From Pararhizobium gei (GTDB lineage: Bacteria > Pseudomonadota > Alphaproteobacteria > Rhizobiales > Rhizobiaceae), in assembly GCF_029223885.1 (NCBI RefSeq), contig NZ_CP119409.1, positions 2,568,001-2,632,000 on the forward strand: DNA of 64,000 nt, in the 5' to 3' direction. Positions 27,606-36,555 of the stretch are shown in pieces. The first letter of the stretch is position 1. Each line of letters opens with the position of its first letter. The translations under genes and the position numbers were made by a program. The notes under the pieces were generated by a model, which was not told the DNA's origin, made no database searches, and saw only the letters and a program-made list of their open reading frames with translations.

Positions 27606-27851
27606 TTGACGGACGCCACACCCTCTATGGAATCGCCTTGCATCCTCGTCTGTTCGATCGACATGAAGACCGGCTATTGCTTCGGCTGCGGCCGCACGAG
27701 CGCTGAAATCGGCGCATGGACGCTGTACTCCTCCGAGGAGCGCCGCAGCATCATGGACAGCCTCCCCGCCCGCATGGAAACCTTGGAACGAAAGCCCCGC
27801 CGCGAAACGCGCCGCACCCGCATGGCTCGCGAAAGGGTCGGTGGCGAATGA
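27606..27851 (+). CDS. DUF1289 domain protein
   Basis: 81 residues. SPCILVCSIDMKTGYCFGCG is the DUF1289 signature with four Cys (CX3C and CX2C), probably a metal-binding knuckle, followed by an Arg-rich tail. The function is unknown. The start codon would be TTG 27606; ATG 27627 is an alternative seven codons in. It overlaps the next gene by four bases, so the pair is an operon, possibly with cobS upstream. Confidence 0.85.
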   Translation: MTDATPSMESPCILVCSIDMKTGYCFGCGRTSAEIGAWTLYSSEERRSIMDSLPARMETLERKPRRETRRTRMARERVGGE

Positions 27852-28549
27852 GACTGCTGGTCGTTCTTCTCGGCGTGCTTGCCGTCGGGCTCATCTTTCT
27901 CATCCTCAACCATGACAGCGGCCGCACCTTCGGAATTGTCAATGACGATTTCGGCCGGTTGCTGACACTGGGAGCGCTGGGAGTTCTGTTAAGCGCGGGT
28001 ATCGTGCGAAGCCGCCGCACAATTGGCGAGAGCCTGCTTCAGTTCGCAATCTGGGCTTTGATCGTCCTCGCCCTGGTCACCGCCTATCTCTACCGCAGCG
28101 ATCTGGAATCCTTCGGCAGCCGCCTTGCCGCCGGCCTCGTTCCCGGCCGCGCAACCGTCTTCACGGACAATGAAGGCATACAGGAAGTCGTTCTGCACAA
28201 GGTAATGAACGGGCATTTCGAGACACCGGTCGAGATCGATGGAAAAACCGTGCCGATGCTCGTCGACACAGGCGCCAGCACCGTCGCCCTGTCCTACGAG
28301 GATGCCGAGACGCTCGGCCTTGACCCGGCAAGCCTCGCCTTTACCCAGACCGTCATGACTGCCAACGGCATGGCGCTTGCAGCCCCCGTCACATTGGCGC
28401 GGGTATCGATCGGCCCCATCGTCCGCACCGATGTCCGCGCCACGGTCGCGGAAGAAGGCAAGCTCGACCAGAGCCTGCTTGGCATGAGCTTTCTCTCGAC
28501 GCTGGATTTTCTTCAGATGCAGACGGACGAGCTGCGGCTGCGGGATTAG
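27848..28549 (+). CDS. Membrane-anchored retropepsin-like aspartic protease
   Basis: 233 residues from ATG 27848, which overlaps the DUF1289 stop. Three hydrophobic segments in the first 90 residues anchor a periplasmic domain in which VPMLVDTGASTVALS (Asp about 140) is the single DTGAS motif of clan AA (TIGR02281-type) retropepsin-like proteases, and GKLDQSLLGMSFLSTL is the conserved C-terminal region. Such proteins work as dimers, each giving one Asp. The substrate is unknown. Confidence 0.87.
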   Translation: MRLLVVLLGVLAVGLIFLILNHDSGRTFGIVNDDFGRLLTLGALGVLLSAGIVRSRRTIGESLLQFAIWALIVLALVTAYLYRSDLESFGSRLAAGLVPGRATVFTDNEGIQEVVLHKVMNGHFETPVEIDGKTVPMLVDTGASTVALSYEDAETLGLDPASLAFTQTVMTANGMALAAPVTLARVSIGPIVRTDVRATVAEEGKLDQSLLGMSFLSTLDFLQMQTDELRLRD

Positions 28550-28688
28550 CCCACAGGAAAACCGTTCATTGCTGCTGATGGCTTTGTGCGCAAGCGCCGA
28601 TGTCATCCGCCTGTCATGTGACAATGATGTCTCTTGGGCCATCATGCGCTGCCGCGCATTCCTTTCAGGTGGCGGCGCGAGCAAGGAC

Positions 28689-29831
28689 ATGCCTATGGCT
28701 ATCGCTTTCGCCGCCGCAGCGGCCATCCTCATCGCCATCAATCTTCTCAGCATCATCATCGCCGGCTGGCGAATGGTGCGAACAGGAACCCCCGCCCCGC
28801 CGGTCATGGAGCGCTCGCCCGTCTCGATCGTGGTTCCATCTAACGGGATCGAGCCTTTCACGACGGAAACCCTGGCGCGCGCTTTCGCGCTCGACTGGCC
28901 GCAATATGAACTGATTTTCTGCGTCGCCAGCCCGCGCGATCCGGTCATCGCCGAGATGCGCAAGGCGATGGCCGCACATCCTGCGGTTCACGCCCGCATC
29001 CTCACCGGCGAGGACCGGATCAGCGCCAATCCCAAACTCAACAACTGCGTCAAGGGCTGGAAGGCTGCACGGCATGACTGGGTGGTCCTTGCCGATTCGA
29101 ACGTGTTGATGCCGAGGGATTATGTGGCCCATCTGATGGCAGGCCGGCGCAAGAATACCGGCCTCGTCTGCTCGACACCGATCGGCGCGCGACCGCAAGG
29201 TTTCTGGGCCGAGGTCGAATGCATGTTCCTGAACACGCAGCAGGCCCGATGGCAATATGCCGGTGAAGCCGTTGGCTTCGGATTCGCGCAGGGCAAAAGC
29301 ATGCTCTGGTTCAAGCCGCTGCTGGACGGCAATGGCGGCATTGAGGCGCTGGCAAACGAAATCGCCGAGGATGCCGCCGCGACAAAGCTGGTCAATCGCC
29401 TCGGCTACAAGGTGCATCTGGTCTCCTCGCCCTTCGACCAGCCGCTTGGCCGCCGCAGCCGTCACGAGGTCTGGTCGCGTCAGGCCCGCTGGGCGCGCCT
29501 GCGGCGCGTCACCTTCCCGCTGTTCTTCGCACCGGAAGTTCTGCTTGGAGCCCTGCCCCCGCTTCTTTTCGCCGTCACCGCCGCCATTCTTTTCGGCGTC
29601 AATGCCTATGCGGTCGCCGCCGCCGTCACTGCGGCGATCTATCTGCCGGAACTGGCGCTCGGCCTTGCCAAGGGTTGGCGCGTCTCGTTCCTGTCCCTGC
29701 CCGCCATCATCGTTCGCGACGTCATGCTGCCCCTGGTCTGGATCCGAAGCTGGGGCAGCGGCGCCTTTGTCTGGCGCGGCAATGCCATGACGATCGGCAC
29801 GAAAGATTGCGAATTGGAGGAGGCGGTGTAG
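28689..29831 (+). CDS. Ceramide-glucosyltransferase-like GT21 family enzyme
   Basis: About 380 residues from ATG 28689. An N-terminal membrane span is followed by a family-21/GT2-type domain: VSIVVPSNGIEPFT, the D1 region VVLADSNVLMP, EIAEDAAAT and the product-site SRQARWARLRR (Q/RxxRW). C-terminal spans follow. Family members transfer glucose to ceramide, and homologues occur in Agrobacterium; hopanoid-associated HpnI is a near relative. Either sphingolipid or hopanoid acceptors are possible. Confidence 0.82.
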   Translation: MPMAIAFAAAAAILIAINLLSIIIAGWRMVRTGTPAPPVMERSPVSIVVPSNGIEPFTTETLARAFALDWPQYELIFCVASPRDPVIAEMRKAMAAHPAVHARILTGEDRISANPKLNNCVKGWKAARHDWVVLADSNVLMPRDYVAHLMAGRRKNTGLVCSTPIGARPQGFWAEVECMFLNTQQARWQYAGEAVGFGFAQGKSMLWFKPLLDGNGGIEALANEIAEDAAATKLVNRLGYKVHLVSSPFDQPLGRRSRHEVWSRQARWARLRRVTFPLFFAPEVLLGALPPLLFAVTAAILFGVNAYAVAAAVTAAIYLPELALGLAKGWRVSFLSLPAIIVRDVMLPLVWIRSWGSGAFVWRGNAMTIGTKDCELEEAV

Positions 29832-29834
29832 TAA

Positions 29835-29864
29835 AGGTGGCGAACAGCGAATAGTTCGCCACCT
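29835..29864. terminator. Convergent terminator hairpin
   Basis: AGGTGGCGAA (29835-29844) pairs perfectly with TTCGCCACCT (29855-29864) around a ten-base loop, between the converging glycosyltransferase and ABC-2 permease genes. Confidence 0.75.
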
Positions 29865-29883
29865 ACTATTCGCTAACCGCTCC

Positions 29884-30645
29884 CTACGCCCTTAACCGGT
29901 AACCCGTCCTGAAGATCCACGTCAGCAGCCCCATCAGCAGCGCCAGAAAAGCGACGATGATGGCAAAACTCACGACCGGGTTGACATCCGCGATCTCGAA
30001 GAAGCTCCATCGGAAGCCGCTGATCAGGTAGAGCACCGGATTGAAATGGCTGACGGCCTGCCAGAAGGGCGGCAGCATGTTGACGGAGTAAAAGCTGCCG
30101 CCGAGAAACACCAGCGGCGGAACGACCAGCATCGGGATGAGGTTCAACTGCTCGAAATCCTTCGCCCAGATGCCGATGATGAAGCCGAACAGGCTGAAGG
30201 TCACCGCCGTCAGCACGAAGAACAGCAGCATCACGAAGGGATGGGCAATCGACAAATCAACGAAGAGCGAGGCCGTCGCAAGGATGATCAGCCCGATCAT
30301 CATGCCCTTGGTCGCCGCCGCCCCGACATAGCCGAGCACGATCTCCGTCATTGACACCGGCGAGGACAGAAGCTCGTAGATCGTGCCGGTAAATTTCGGA
30401 AAATAGATGCCGAACGAGCCGTTGCCGATGCACTGCGTCAACAGCGTCAGCATGATCAGCCCGGGGGTGATGAAAGCGCCGTAGGACACGCCTTCGATCT
30501 CCTGGATGCGCGACCCGATCGCCGCGCCGAAGACGATAAAATAGAGCGAGGTGGAAATGACCGGCGAGACGACGCTCTGCAGAAGCGTGCGCCGCGTGCG
30601 GGCCATCTCGAAGAAATAGATCGACTTGACCGCTTCGAAATTCAT
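29884..30645 (-). CDS. ABC-2 type exporter permease (YadH-like)
   Basis: 253 residues with six membrane spans. The sequence [42 protein letters not shown] and the tail [29 protein letters not shown] are those of ABC-2 permeases close to YadH. Substrate unknown (polysaccharide, drug or lipid). It overlaps the ATPase gene upstream by four bases. Confidence 0.9.
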   Translation of the reverse strand: MNFEAVKSIYFFEMARTRRTLLQSVVSPVISTSLYFIVFGAAIGSRIQEIEGVSYGAFITPGLIMLTLLTQCIGNGSFGIYFPKFTGTIYELLSSPVSMTEIVLGYVGAAATKGMMIGLIILATASLFVDLSIAHPFVMLLFFVLTAVTFSLFGFIIGIWAKDFEQLNLIPMLVVPPLVFLGGSFYSVNMLPPFWQAVSHFNPVLYLISGFRWSFFEIADVNPVVSFAIIVAFLALLMGLLTWIFRTGYRLRA

Positions 30646-31568
30646 GCGTCGGCTCCCACCAGTTCCACGAAAATATCCTCGAGCGAACTTTGCCGCGTCG
30701 AGATGTCCTTGAGCCGGATCCCGGCTTCCGCCAGCGCCGTCAAAAGCGTGGTGATGCCGGTGCGTTCGCCGGCCGTGTCGTAGTCGTAAATGAGGAAAGA
30801 TCCGTCATCCTCGATCTTGAGATCATAGGCGGACAGGGTCTCGGGAATGACGGTAACAGGATCCTGCAGCTCGACGCGCAGCTGCTTTCGGCCGAGCTTC
30901 TTCATCAATGCGCTCTTCTGCTCGATCAGCAGGATCCGGCCGCCATTGATGACGCCGACGCGGTCGGCGATCTCCTCGGCTTCTTCGATGTAATGCGTTG
31001 TCAGGATGATGGTCACGCCGGTTTCCCGGAGCCGCTCGACAACCTGCCACATGTCCTTGCGCAGGTTGACATCAACGCCCGCCGTCGGTTCGTCGAGGAA
31101 CAAAACGCGCGGCTCGTGGGAAAGCGCCTTGGCGATCAGGACGCGCCGCTTCATGCCGCCGGACAGCTCGCGCAGCATATTGTCCTTCTTGTCGTAGAGC
31201 GACAGGTCCTTCAGCACCTTCTCAATATGTGCCGGGTTCGGCTTCTTGCCGTGCAGCCCTCGCGAGAAGGAGACTGTGTTCCAGACCGTTTCGAACTGGT
31301 CGGTCGTCAGTTCCTGCGGCACCAGCCCAATCAGCGACCGGGTCTGGCGAAAATCCTTGACGACGTCATGGCCGCCGACAAGCACGGTTCCGCCGGAAGG
31401 ATTGACGATGCCGCAGATGATCGAGATCAGCGTCGTCTTGCCGGCCCCGTTCGGGCCGAGCAAAGCAAGAATCTCGCCTTCTTCTATGTCGAGACTGACG
31501 CCTTTCAGCGCCTGAAAACCGCTCGCATAGGTCTTCACGAGGTTGGAAACGGAAACAATGGGCGCCAT
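30642..31568 (-). CDS. ABC transporter ATP-binding protein (YadG-like)
   Basis: 308 residues: Walker [15 protein letters not shown], signature [15 protein letters not shown], Walker [12 protein letters not shown] and switch [13 protein letters not shown]-terminal extension of about 80 residues ([14 protein letters not shown]...) ends in [11 protein letters not shown], as in YadG/DrrA exporter ATPases. It forms a two-gene exporter with the downstream permease. Confidence 0.92.
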   Translation of the reverse strand: MAPIVSVSNLVKTYASGFQALKGVSLDIEEGEILALLGPNGAGKTTLISIICGIVNPSGGTVLVGGHDVVKDFRQTRSLIGLVPQELTTDQFETVWNTVSFSRGLHGKKPNPAHIEKVLKDLSLYDKKDNMLRELSGGMKRRVLIAKALSHEPRVLFLDEPTAGVDVNLRKDMWQVVERLRETGVTIILTTHYIEEAEEIADRVGVINGGRILLIEQKSALMKKLGRKQLRVELQDPVTVIPETLSAYDLKIEDDGSFLIYDYDTAGERTGITTLLTALAEAGIRLKDISTRQSSLEDIFVELVGADA

Positions 31569-31670
31569 GGAGTGGGTTCCGGGAGAACTGATGCGGAAGG
31601 AGACGCTCTATATGGAGCGTCGCGCCGAAAATTTCATCCGCTAAATCGCCGGAATCAGCAAACAGATCGT

Positions 31671-32492
31671 TCAGCCAAGGATTTCGTAGAAAAAGCGCAG
31701 GGAAATCAGTGTGAGAAACAATCCGAAGCCGACTTCCAGCTGACGCTTGCTCATCGCATGGGCCAGCCGCACGCCCAGCGGTGCCGTGAGGAGCGTGATC
31801 GGAATGATCAGGACCACGGCGATCCAGTTGATGAACCCGGTCGAAAAAGGCGGCAGACCCGCATCGCCCCATCCCGCCCAGATGTAACCGGCCAGTCCGG
31901 GGATGGAGATCAGCACACCGAGCCCGGAAGACGTCGCGACGGCCTGGTGGATCGTGCGCCCATGGCTCGTCATGAAGATATTGTTGAGCACGCCGCCGCC
32001 GATGCCCATCAGCCCCGATAGGATGCCGATGACCACGCCTGCCAGCCATTTCACCGGATTGCGCGGCAGATCGTCGGCGATCCGCCAGCTGTCGCGGTTG
32101 AAGAACATGCGCAGCGCCATCAGAAGCGCGATCACCGCAAACACCGTCATCAGCGTTTCGCCCGAGACATAGGCGGCGATGGCGGACGCGATCAGCGTGC
32201 CGAGCGGCACGGCCACCACCCAGCTGCGCAGCAGCGCCATATCAACCGCACCGCGCTTGCGATGCGAGAGGAAGGAGCGCATCGAGGTCGGTACGATGAT
32301 CGCAAGCGAGGTTCCGAGCGCCAGTTGCATGCGCACCGAATCATCGACCCCGAGCAGGCCGAACACCTGGTAGAATACCGGCACCAGGATCGCCCCACCG
32401 CCAATTCCGAAGAGACCTGCCAGCACGCCGGCGACAACGCCCGCTGCTGCAAGCGTGAGAATAAAGGGCAGGAGTTCGGAAATAGGAGGCAT
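31671..32492 (-). CDS. TauE/SafE family sulfite exporter-like protein
   Basis: 273 residues with about eight membrane spans. GVLAGLFGIGGGAILVPV near the N-terminus and GILSGLMGIGGGVLNNIFM in the middle are the twin glycine motifs of the TauE/SafE family. Characterised members export sulfite, sulfoacetate or related organosulphur anions; the substrate here is not known. It stands alone. Confidence 0.88.
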   Translation of the reverse strand: MPPISELLPFILTLAAAGVVAGVLAGLFGIGGGAILVPVFYQVFGLLGVDDSVRMQLALGTSLAIIVPTSMRSFLSHRKRGAVDMALLRSWVVAVPLGTLIASAIAAYVSGETLMTVFAVIALLMALRMFFNRDSWRIADDLPRNPVKWLAGVVIGILSGLMGIGGGVLNNIFMTSHGRTIHQAVATSSGLGVLISIPGLAGYIWAGWGDAGLPPFSTGFINWIAVVLIIPITLLTAPLGVRLAHAMSKRQLEVGFGLFLTLISLRFFYEILG

Positions 32493-32591
32493 GACAACCG
32501 TGGCGGTGCTGTGGAGATCCGGCGATTGCCGGATTTCTGGAAAGGCCTGTTCCTGTCATGAAACGGTGACCATCTTCAATCATTTTCGCGC

Positions 32592-32686
32592 CGTGGACAT
32601 TCCACGCTCGCATGATTTGCACGAACCGTCCCAATCCCCTTTCGGCACGGTTCCTTTGGGCCGGCTCTCGCCGGCCTCTTTTTTTT
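32592..32686 (+). ncRNA. Candidate trans-acting small RNA
   Basis: Both flanking genes are on the minus strand, yet a textbook terminator points along plus: GGCCGGC (32659-32665), TCTC, GCCGGCC (32670-32676), then TCT8. Two further stems lie before it: CGTGGA/TCCACG (32592-32606) and GAACCGT (32623-32629) with ACGGTTC (32647-32653). Size and three-stem layout recall the MmgR/alpha-r8 (Rfam suhB) small RNAs of Rhizobiales; the family match was not tested. No clear promoter was seen; the 5' end is uncertain. Confidence 0.5.
32659..32686 (+). terminator. Strong intrinsic terminator (3' end of the candidate small RNA)
   Basis: A seven-base GC stem (32659-32665 with 32670-32676) with a four-base loop, then a run of eight T after TC. 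It points opposite to the ampC and TauE genes on either side. Confidence 0.85.
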
Positions 32687-32695
32687 GCCGTTCGT

Positions 32696-33853
32696 TCAGT
32701 GGCTCTCGTCCAAAGACCTCAGGATGCTGTAGGCCGCCCTAACGCGCTCGGTGTTCGGGTAGGGCGTGTTGGCCAGCATGACGATGCCGATCCGCTTTGC
32801 CGGGACGAAAGCCGCATAGGCGCCGAAACCGCCCGTTGACCCCGTTTTGTTGATGAGCACGTCGCTTTGCGGCGGCAGCGGCGGCTCAAGCTTTTCCACG
32901 CGATGCGGCTTCAGCGCCATATCCTGTGAATTTCCGGCCAGAAGCACGTCCATATCGGCGGGATAGGGATAGATTTCCCACCCCAGCCCCTGCGTCATCC
33001 CGTTCACCCGGTAATATCCGGTCTGGGTCAGATCAACGGCGCGCTTAATGGGGTCCGGCAGCTCGCTGCTGTCGATATTGGCTTCCACGAACCGGATGAG
33101 GTCAGCCGATGTGGTCTTGACGCCATAGGCCTCGATGTCGAGCATGCCGGGGGTCACCCGTACCGGCTTGTTTTTCTTGTTGTAGCCATAGGCATAATGG
33201 CTCATCTCGCTTTTGGGCACCGTGACATAGGTGTGGCTGAGACCGAATGCCGGAAAGATCTCTTTCTGCAGCAGCTCCTTCATCGGCTTGCCGAGGCTCT
33301 GGGCCGCAAGATGCCCGAAGAGGCCAATGCTGGGGTTCGAATAGCGCCGATGGGTGCCGGGGTCGAAATCCAGACGCCAATTGCTGAAGTAGTTGATCAT
33401 CTCTTTCTCATTGCCGACTTCGTCGGGAAACTGCAACGGCAGCCCGCCTGCCGTATAGGTTCCGAGTTCCAGGAGGCTGATCCTGTCGAAGCTGCTGCCC
33501 TTCAGGGATGGCATGGACTGGCTGGCCTTGTCGTCGAAAGACAGTTTTCCTTGCACCTGAGCGTAGGCAGCGACTGTCGCGCTGAAAGTCTTGCTGATCG
33601 AGCCGATCTCGAAGATCGTCTTTTCGCTGACCTTCTGACCGCTCTCCTTGGAAGCAAGGCCAAAATTGAAAAAGTGACGCTCGCCGTCAATCGTCACCGC
33701 CACGGCCATGCCGGGAATGTTGTGCTCTTTCATCAGTGGGACGACGGCCTGCTCCACGACCTTCGCGAGTGCTGCACCACTGTCTTCGGCATAGGCAGCG
33801 CCGGCAAGCGGTAGGGCTGCAAGAAAAAGCGACATCGAAAGAATGTTCTTCAT
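32696..33853 (-). CDS. ampC: Class C beta-lactamase (AmpC)
   Basis: 385 residues with a signal peptide (cleavage after AYA). Active-site motifs are all present: SISK (Ser about 85, Lys 88), YSN (Tyr about 171) and NKTGSTGG near the C-terminus (KTG). It hydrolyses cephalosporins in the periplasm. The divergent LysR gene at 34040 is the usual AmpR arrangement, so expression is probably inducible by cell-wall fragments. Length agrees with chromosomal AmpC enzymes. Whether it gives clinical-level resistance cannot be told from sequence. Confidence 0.93.
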   Translation of the reverse strand: MKNILSMSLFLAALPLAGAAYAEDSGAALAKVVEQAVVPLMKEHNIPGMAVAVTIDGERHFFNFGLASKESGQKVSEKTIFEIGSISKTFSATVAAYAQVQGKLSFDDKASQSMPSLKGSSFDRISLLELGTYTAGGLPLQFPDEVGNEKEMINYFSNWRLDFDPGTHRRYSNPSIGLFGHLAAQSLGKPMKELLQKEIFPAFGLSHTYVTVPKSEMSHYAYGYNKKNKPVRVTPGMLDIEAYGVKTTSADLIRFVEANIDSSELPDPIKRAVDLTQTGYYRVNGMTQGLGWEIYPYPADMDVLLAGNSQDMALKPHRVEKLEPPLPPQSDVLINKTGSTGGFGAYAAFVPAKRIGIVMLANTPYPNTERVRAAYSILRSLDESH

Positions 33854-33960
33854 GAGCGGTGGAAATCCTCTTGCGGGGGAACCGGCTTCCGGTAGCGTCC
33901 GGGCCGGGAGAAGCCGTGCCGCCTCGCCGGTTCCGGGCGTCGGCGCATCTCCCGGCCTGG

Positions 33961-33979
33961 ACTATGGGCCCCGCGTAGT
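33961..33979. promoter_or_regulatory. Candidate AmpR operator (dyad)
   Basis: ACTA (33961-33964) and TAGT (33976-33979) are exact inverted copies separated by 11 bases, giving a T-N11-A-type LysR site (T 33965, A 33977). It lies in the 186-base divergent ampC/ampR gap, 61 bases before the ampR start. Confidence 0.4.
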
Positions 33980-34039
33980 CCCTGGACAAACGATCAATTC
34001 TGGGCTCAGACATGAGAAAAATTTGGCCTCGGAGGATCG

Positions 34040-34909
34040 ATGGACATTTCCCAGCTACCGCTGAATGCGTTACGCGCCTTCGAAGCCTCCGCCCGCCATA
34101 CCAGCTTCACCCGCGCCGGACTGGAACTGCGGGTGACGCAGACCGCGATCAGCCATCAGGTGAAATCGCTGGAGGAGGTGCTGGGCGTCACCCTGTTCAA
34201 GCGCCTGCCGCGCGGGCTGACGCTGACCGACGAAGGACAGGCGCTGCTGCCGGTGCTGACAGATGCCTTCCAACGGATGAGCGCGACGCTGAGCCAGTTC
34301 GAGGAGGGCAATTTCCACGAGATCCTCACCCTCGGGGTCGTCGGCACCTTTGCCATTGGCTGGCTCCTGCCCCGGCTTGCCGCCTTCAAGGTGCTGCACC
34401 CGCATGTCGACCTGCGCCTCAAGACCAACAACAATCGTTCCGACATCCTCATTGACGGCTTGGATTTCTTCATCCGATTCGGTGACGGCGCCTGGCATGG
34501 CACGGAGGCGATCCACCTGATGGAGGCACCGCTCTCGGCCGTCTGCGCACCCGCGATCGCCGCAGACCTTCGATCCCCGGCGGATCTCGCCAGTGTCGAA
34601 CTCCTGCGTTCCTACCGGCTGGATGAGTGGTCGCTGTGGTTCCGGGCAGCCGGAATGGACCCGCCGGGCCGGCGTGGCTGGGTGTTCGATTCGTCCCTGA
34701 CCCTTGTGGAGGCGGCGGCCCGCGGCGTCGGGGTGGCGCTGGTGCCCGTCGCCATGTTCGGCCACGATCTGGACGCCGGCCGGATCGTCCGGCCTTTCGC
34801 GATTACTGCGCTGACCGGAAGCTACTGGTTGACACGGCTGAAATCACGCGGCGAGACCGCCTCGATGAAGGCCTTCCGCCACTGGCTTCTTTCGGAACTG
34901 GAGCGGTAG
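34040..34909 (+). CDS. ampR: LysR-family regulator of ampC (AmpR)
   Basis: 289 residues. The N-terminal winged helix-turn-helix (LNALRAFEASARHTSFTRAGLELRVTQTAISHQVK) is of the GcvA/AmpR type of LysR proteins, and SLEEVLGVTLFKRLPRGLTLTDEGQ follows. The effector-binding domain covers the rest. It is divergent from ampC, and in known systems AmpR binds muropeptides to switch ampC on. ATG 34040 has CGGAGGATCG just upstream. Confidence 0.9.
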   Translation: MDISQLPLNALRAFEASARHTSFTRAGLELRVTQTAISHQVKSLEEVLGVTLFKRLPRGLTLTDEGQALLPVLTDAFQRMSATLSQFEEGNFHEILTLGVVGTFAIGWLLPRLAAFKVLHPHVDLRLKTNNNRSDILIDGLDFFIRFGDGAWHGTEAIHLMEAPLSAVCAPAIAADLRSPADLASVELLRSYRLDEWSLWFRAAGMDPPGRRGWVFDSSLTLVEAAARGVGVALVPVAMFGHDLDAGRIVRPFAITALTGSYWLTRLKSRGETASMKAFRHWLLSELER

Positions 34910-34911
34910 TG

Positions 34912-36132
34912 TCAATCGCAGTGCCGGTAGCCGGACTTGCGGTCTCTGAGATCGAAGTGGAAATGGTCCTTGTGCTGAGGATCGCTACCGGGGCCGAGAA
35001 CGGTGTTGAAATATTTGCAACTGTCGCTGCGCACCGCCTTCAACAGCCCCTTTTCGCGAAAGGCGAAGAAGCCGGGCTTGCGCACGTCGATCTCCTTGCC
35101 GGACTTCAGCACGAACTTGCCGACATCGATGGCATTGCCGCGCGCATGCTCCGACATCGGATTGCCGCGCCGCGAATTCATCGTCCGGCAGGAATAGCCG
35201 CCGAGCGGCTTGATGGTCTTGATGCCGGAGAGATAGCGATAGCGGGCCGAGGGCGCGAGTTCGTTCTTGACCCAGAGCGCAAAAGCTTCCGTGACCTCGC
35301 AGTTCAGCTTGACCGCTGGCTTCACGTCGATGCCGCCGGAGAGGCCGGACAGTTCGATCGGATGATCGATGCCGCAGGCCTTACCGTTGGAGATCCTTGG
35401 AACATCGCGAAATTCGACGCGCAGCTTTTTCAGCCGCTGCCGGCATGCCGCCTCGTCGGCCGGCATCCGCCCGGTAAAATCAGGCTCGGACAACGGATTG
35501 TCTGCCCGCGGCAGAAAGGCCACCTGCCGCTCTTCCTCCGCCTTTCTCTTCTGCAACATCACCCGCTGCTGCTGCTCCAGCGCCTGCACCTTGCGCGCTT
35601 CCTCCGCGGCAAGTTTTTCCGGGCTGAGCGGTGGCAGGTCGGGATCATAGCCCGGATCTGCGCTGGCCACGGCAACCTCTGCCGGTCGGCTTGTACCAAG
35701 CTGCTGCACCGTGTCACCGCCGATGCCGCCGACGACGGGCTGGCCGACATTGCCCTCAGCAATCTCCCGGCTCTGCTCCTCGGCGAGCCCCGTCACGGAA
35801 GCAGCCGGCGCGACGCCCAGCATGGCGTCCATATCCACCCCCTCCGGCGGCACCGCCATCGGCTGCACGCTGGCCGTCTGGAAGGACGTATCCGGCTCGC
35901 TGTCGATCATCGGCAGCCGCTTTTCGGCCTGGCGAACGGGCTCGACAGGTCCGGTATCCATCTCTGTATCAGCGGCTGTCTCGACCGGTTGCCGCACAGG
36001 CGCGACGGCACGGACGCGCGCCGTGGGCTCCATGCGTGCCGAGGGGCTGAGATCGTCCGTCGAGCAGGCCGCAAGCGGCAGCGACAGCGCAAGAACCAGC
36101 ACCTGCCGCGTGAAAGGGAAACCATACGCCAT
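34912..36132 (-). CDS. Extensin-like domain lipoprotein
   Basis: 406 residues from ATG 36132. A lipoprotein signal ends in LPLAACS, so it should be anchored in the outer or inner membrane. A Pro/Glu-rich, partly coiled-coil linker (residues about 25-210, with EEARKVQALEQQQRV) leads to the C-terminal extensin-like domain (about 180 residues) with GGYSCRTMNSRRG, MSEHARGNAIDVGKF and DHFHFDLRDR, and several conserved Cys. Bacterial members are peptidoglycan- or sugar-related but the reaction is not established. It converges on ampR. Confidence 0.87.
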   Translation of the reverse strand: MAYGFPFTRQVLVLALSLPLAACSTDDLSPSARMEPTARVRAVAPVRQPVETAADTEMDTGPVEPVRQAEKRLPMIDSEPDTSFQTASVQPMAVPPEGVDMDAMLGVAPAASVTGLAEEQSREIAEGNVGQPVVGGIGGDTVQQLGTSRPAEVAVASADPGYDPDLPPLSPEKLAAEEARKVQALEQQQRVMLQKRKAEEERQVAFLPRADNPLSEPDFTGRMPADEAACRQRLKKLRVEFRDVPRISNGKACGIDHPIELSGLSGGIDVKPAVKLNCEVTEAFALWVKNELAPSARYRYLSGIKTIKPLGGYSCRTMNSRRGNPMSEHARGNAIDVGKFVLKSGKEIDVRKPGFFAFREKGLLKAVRSDSCKYFNTVLGPGSDPQHKDHFHFDLRDRKSGYRHCD

Positions 36133-36555
36133 ACTCTTTGCCGCCCTTCGCCATGCCGCAGGTTCCGCCCGCCGGAAAACCGCCCGCGATTGCGCTGCGC
36201 TACCACGCGCTTCCAGCCTGCAGCCGAAGCTCCCATCCGCCTGTGTCAAAAGGCGGGCACGGACCCGGCTGCCTGTCCTGAAACGGGATTCTATGCAAAC
36301 AGGGTAAACGAAGCCTTTCGCTCGGCCAGCACGGCAACAAAGCGCGAGGAAAGAGGTGGGACCGCCGTGCCTATCGGCACTCCCCGTTGCCGGACACCCT
36401 GAATCCCTCGGCCTGCGCCACGCAGAAATTCTGATTGTCTGCTCGCGACGCCCTGCCCGGCTCAGACTGGCGCGAACGGCTGCGGCATGTCCCTTCGGCA
36501 TAAAAATACCCGCGTCCTTTCGAACGCGGGCAAGCGCAATGCGTCACAAATCGAA

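Noticed and set aside
30690..32021. Plus-strand open frame across the ABC ATPase and the TauE gene
   Set aside because: It spans two clear minus-strand genes and has no motif.
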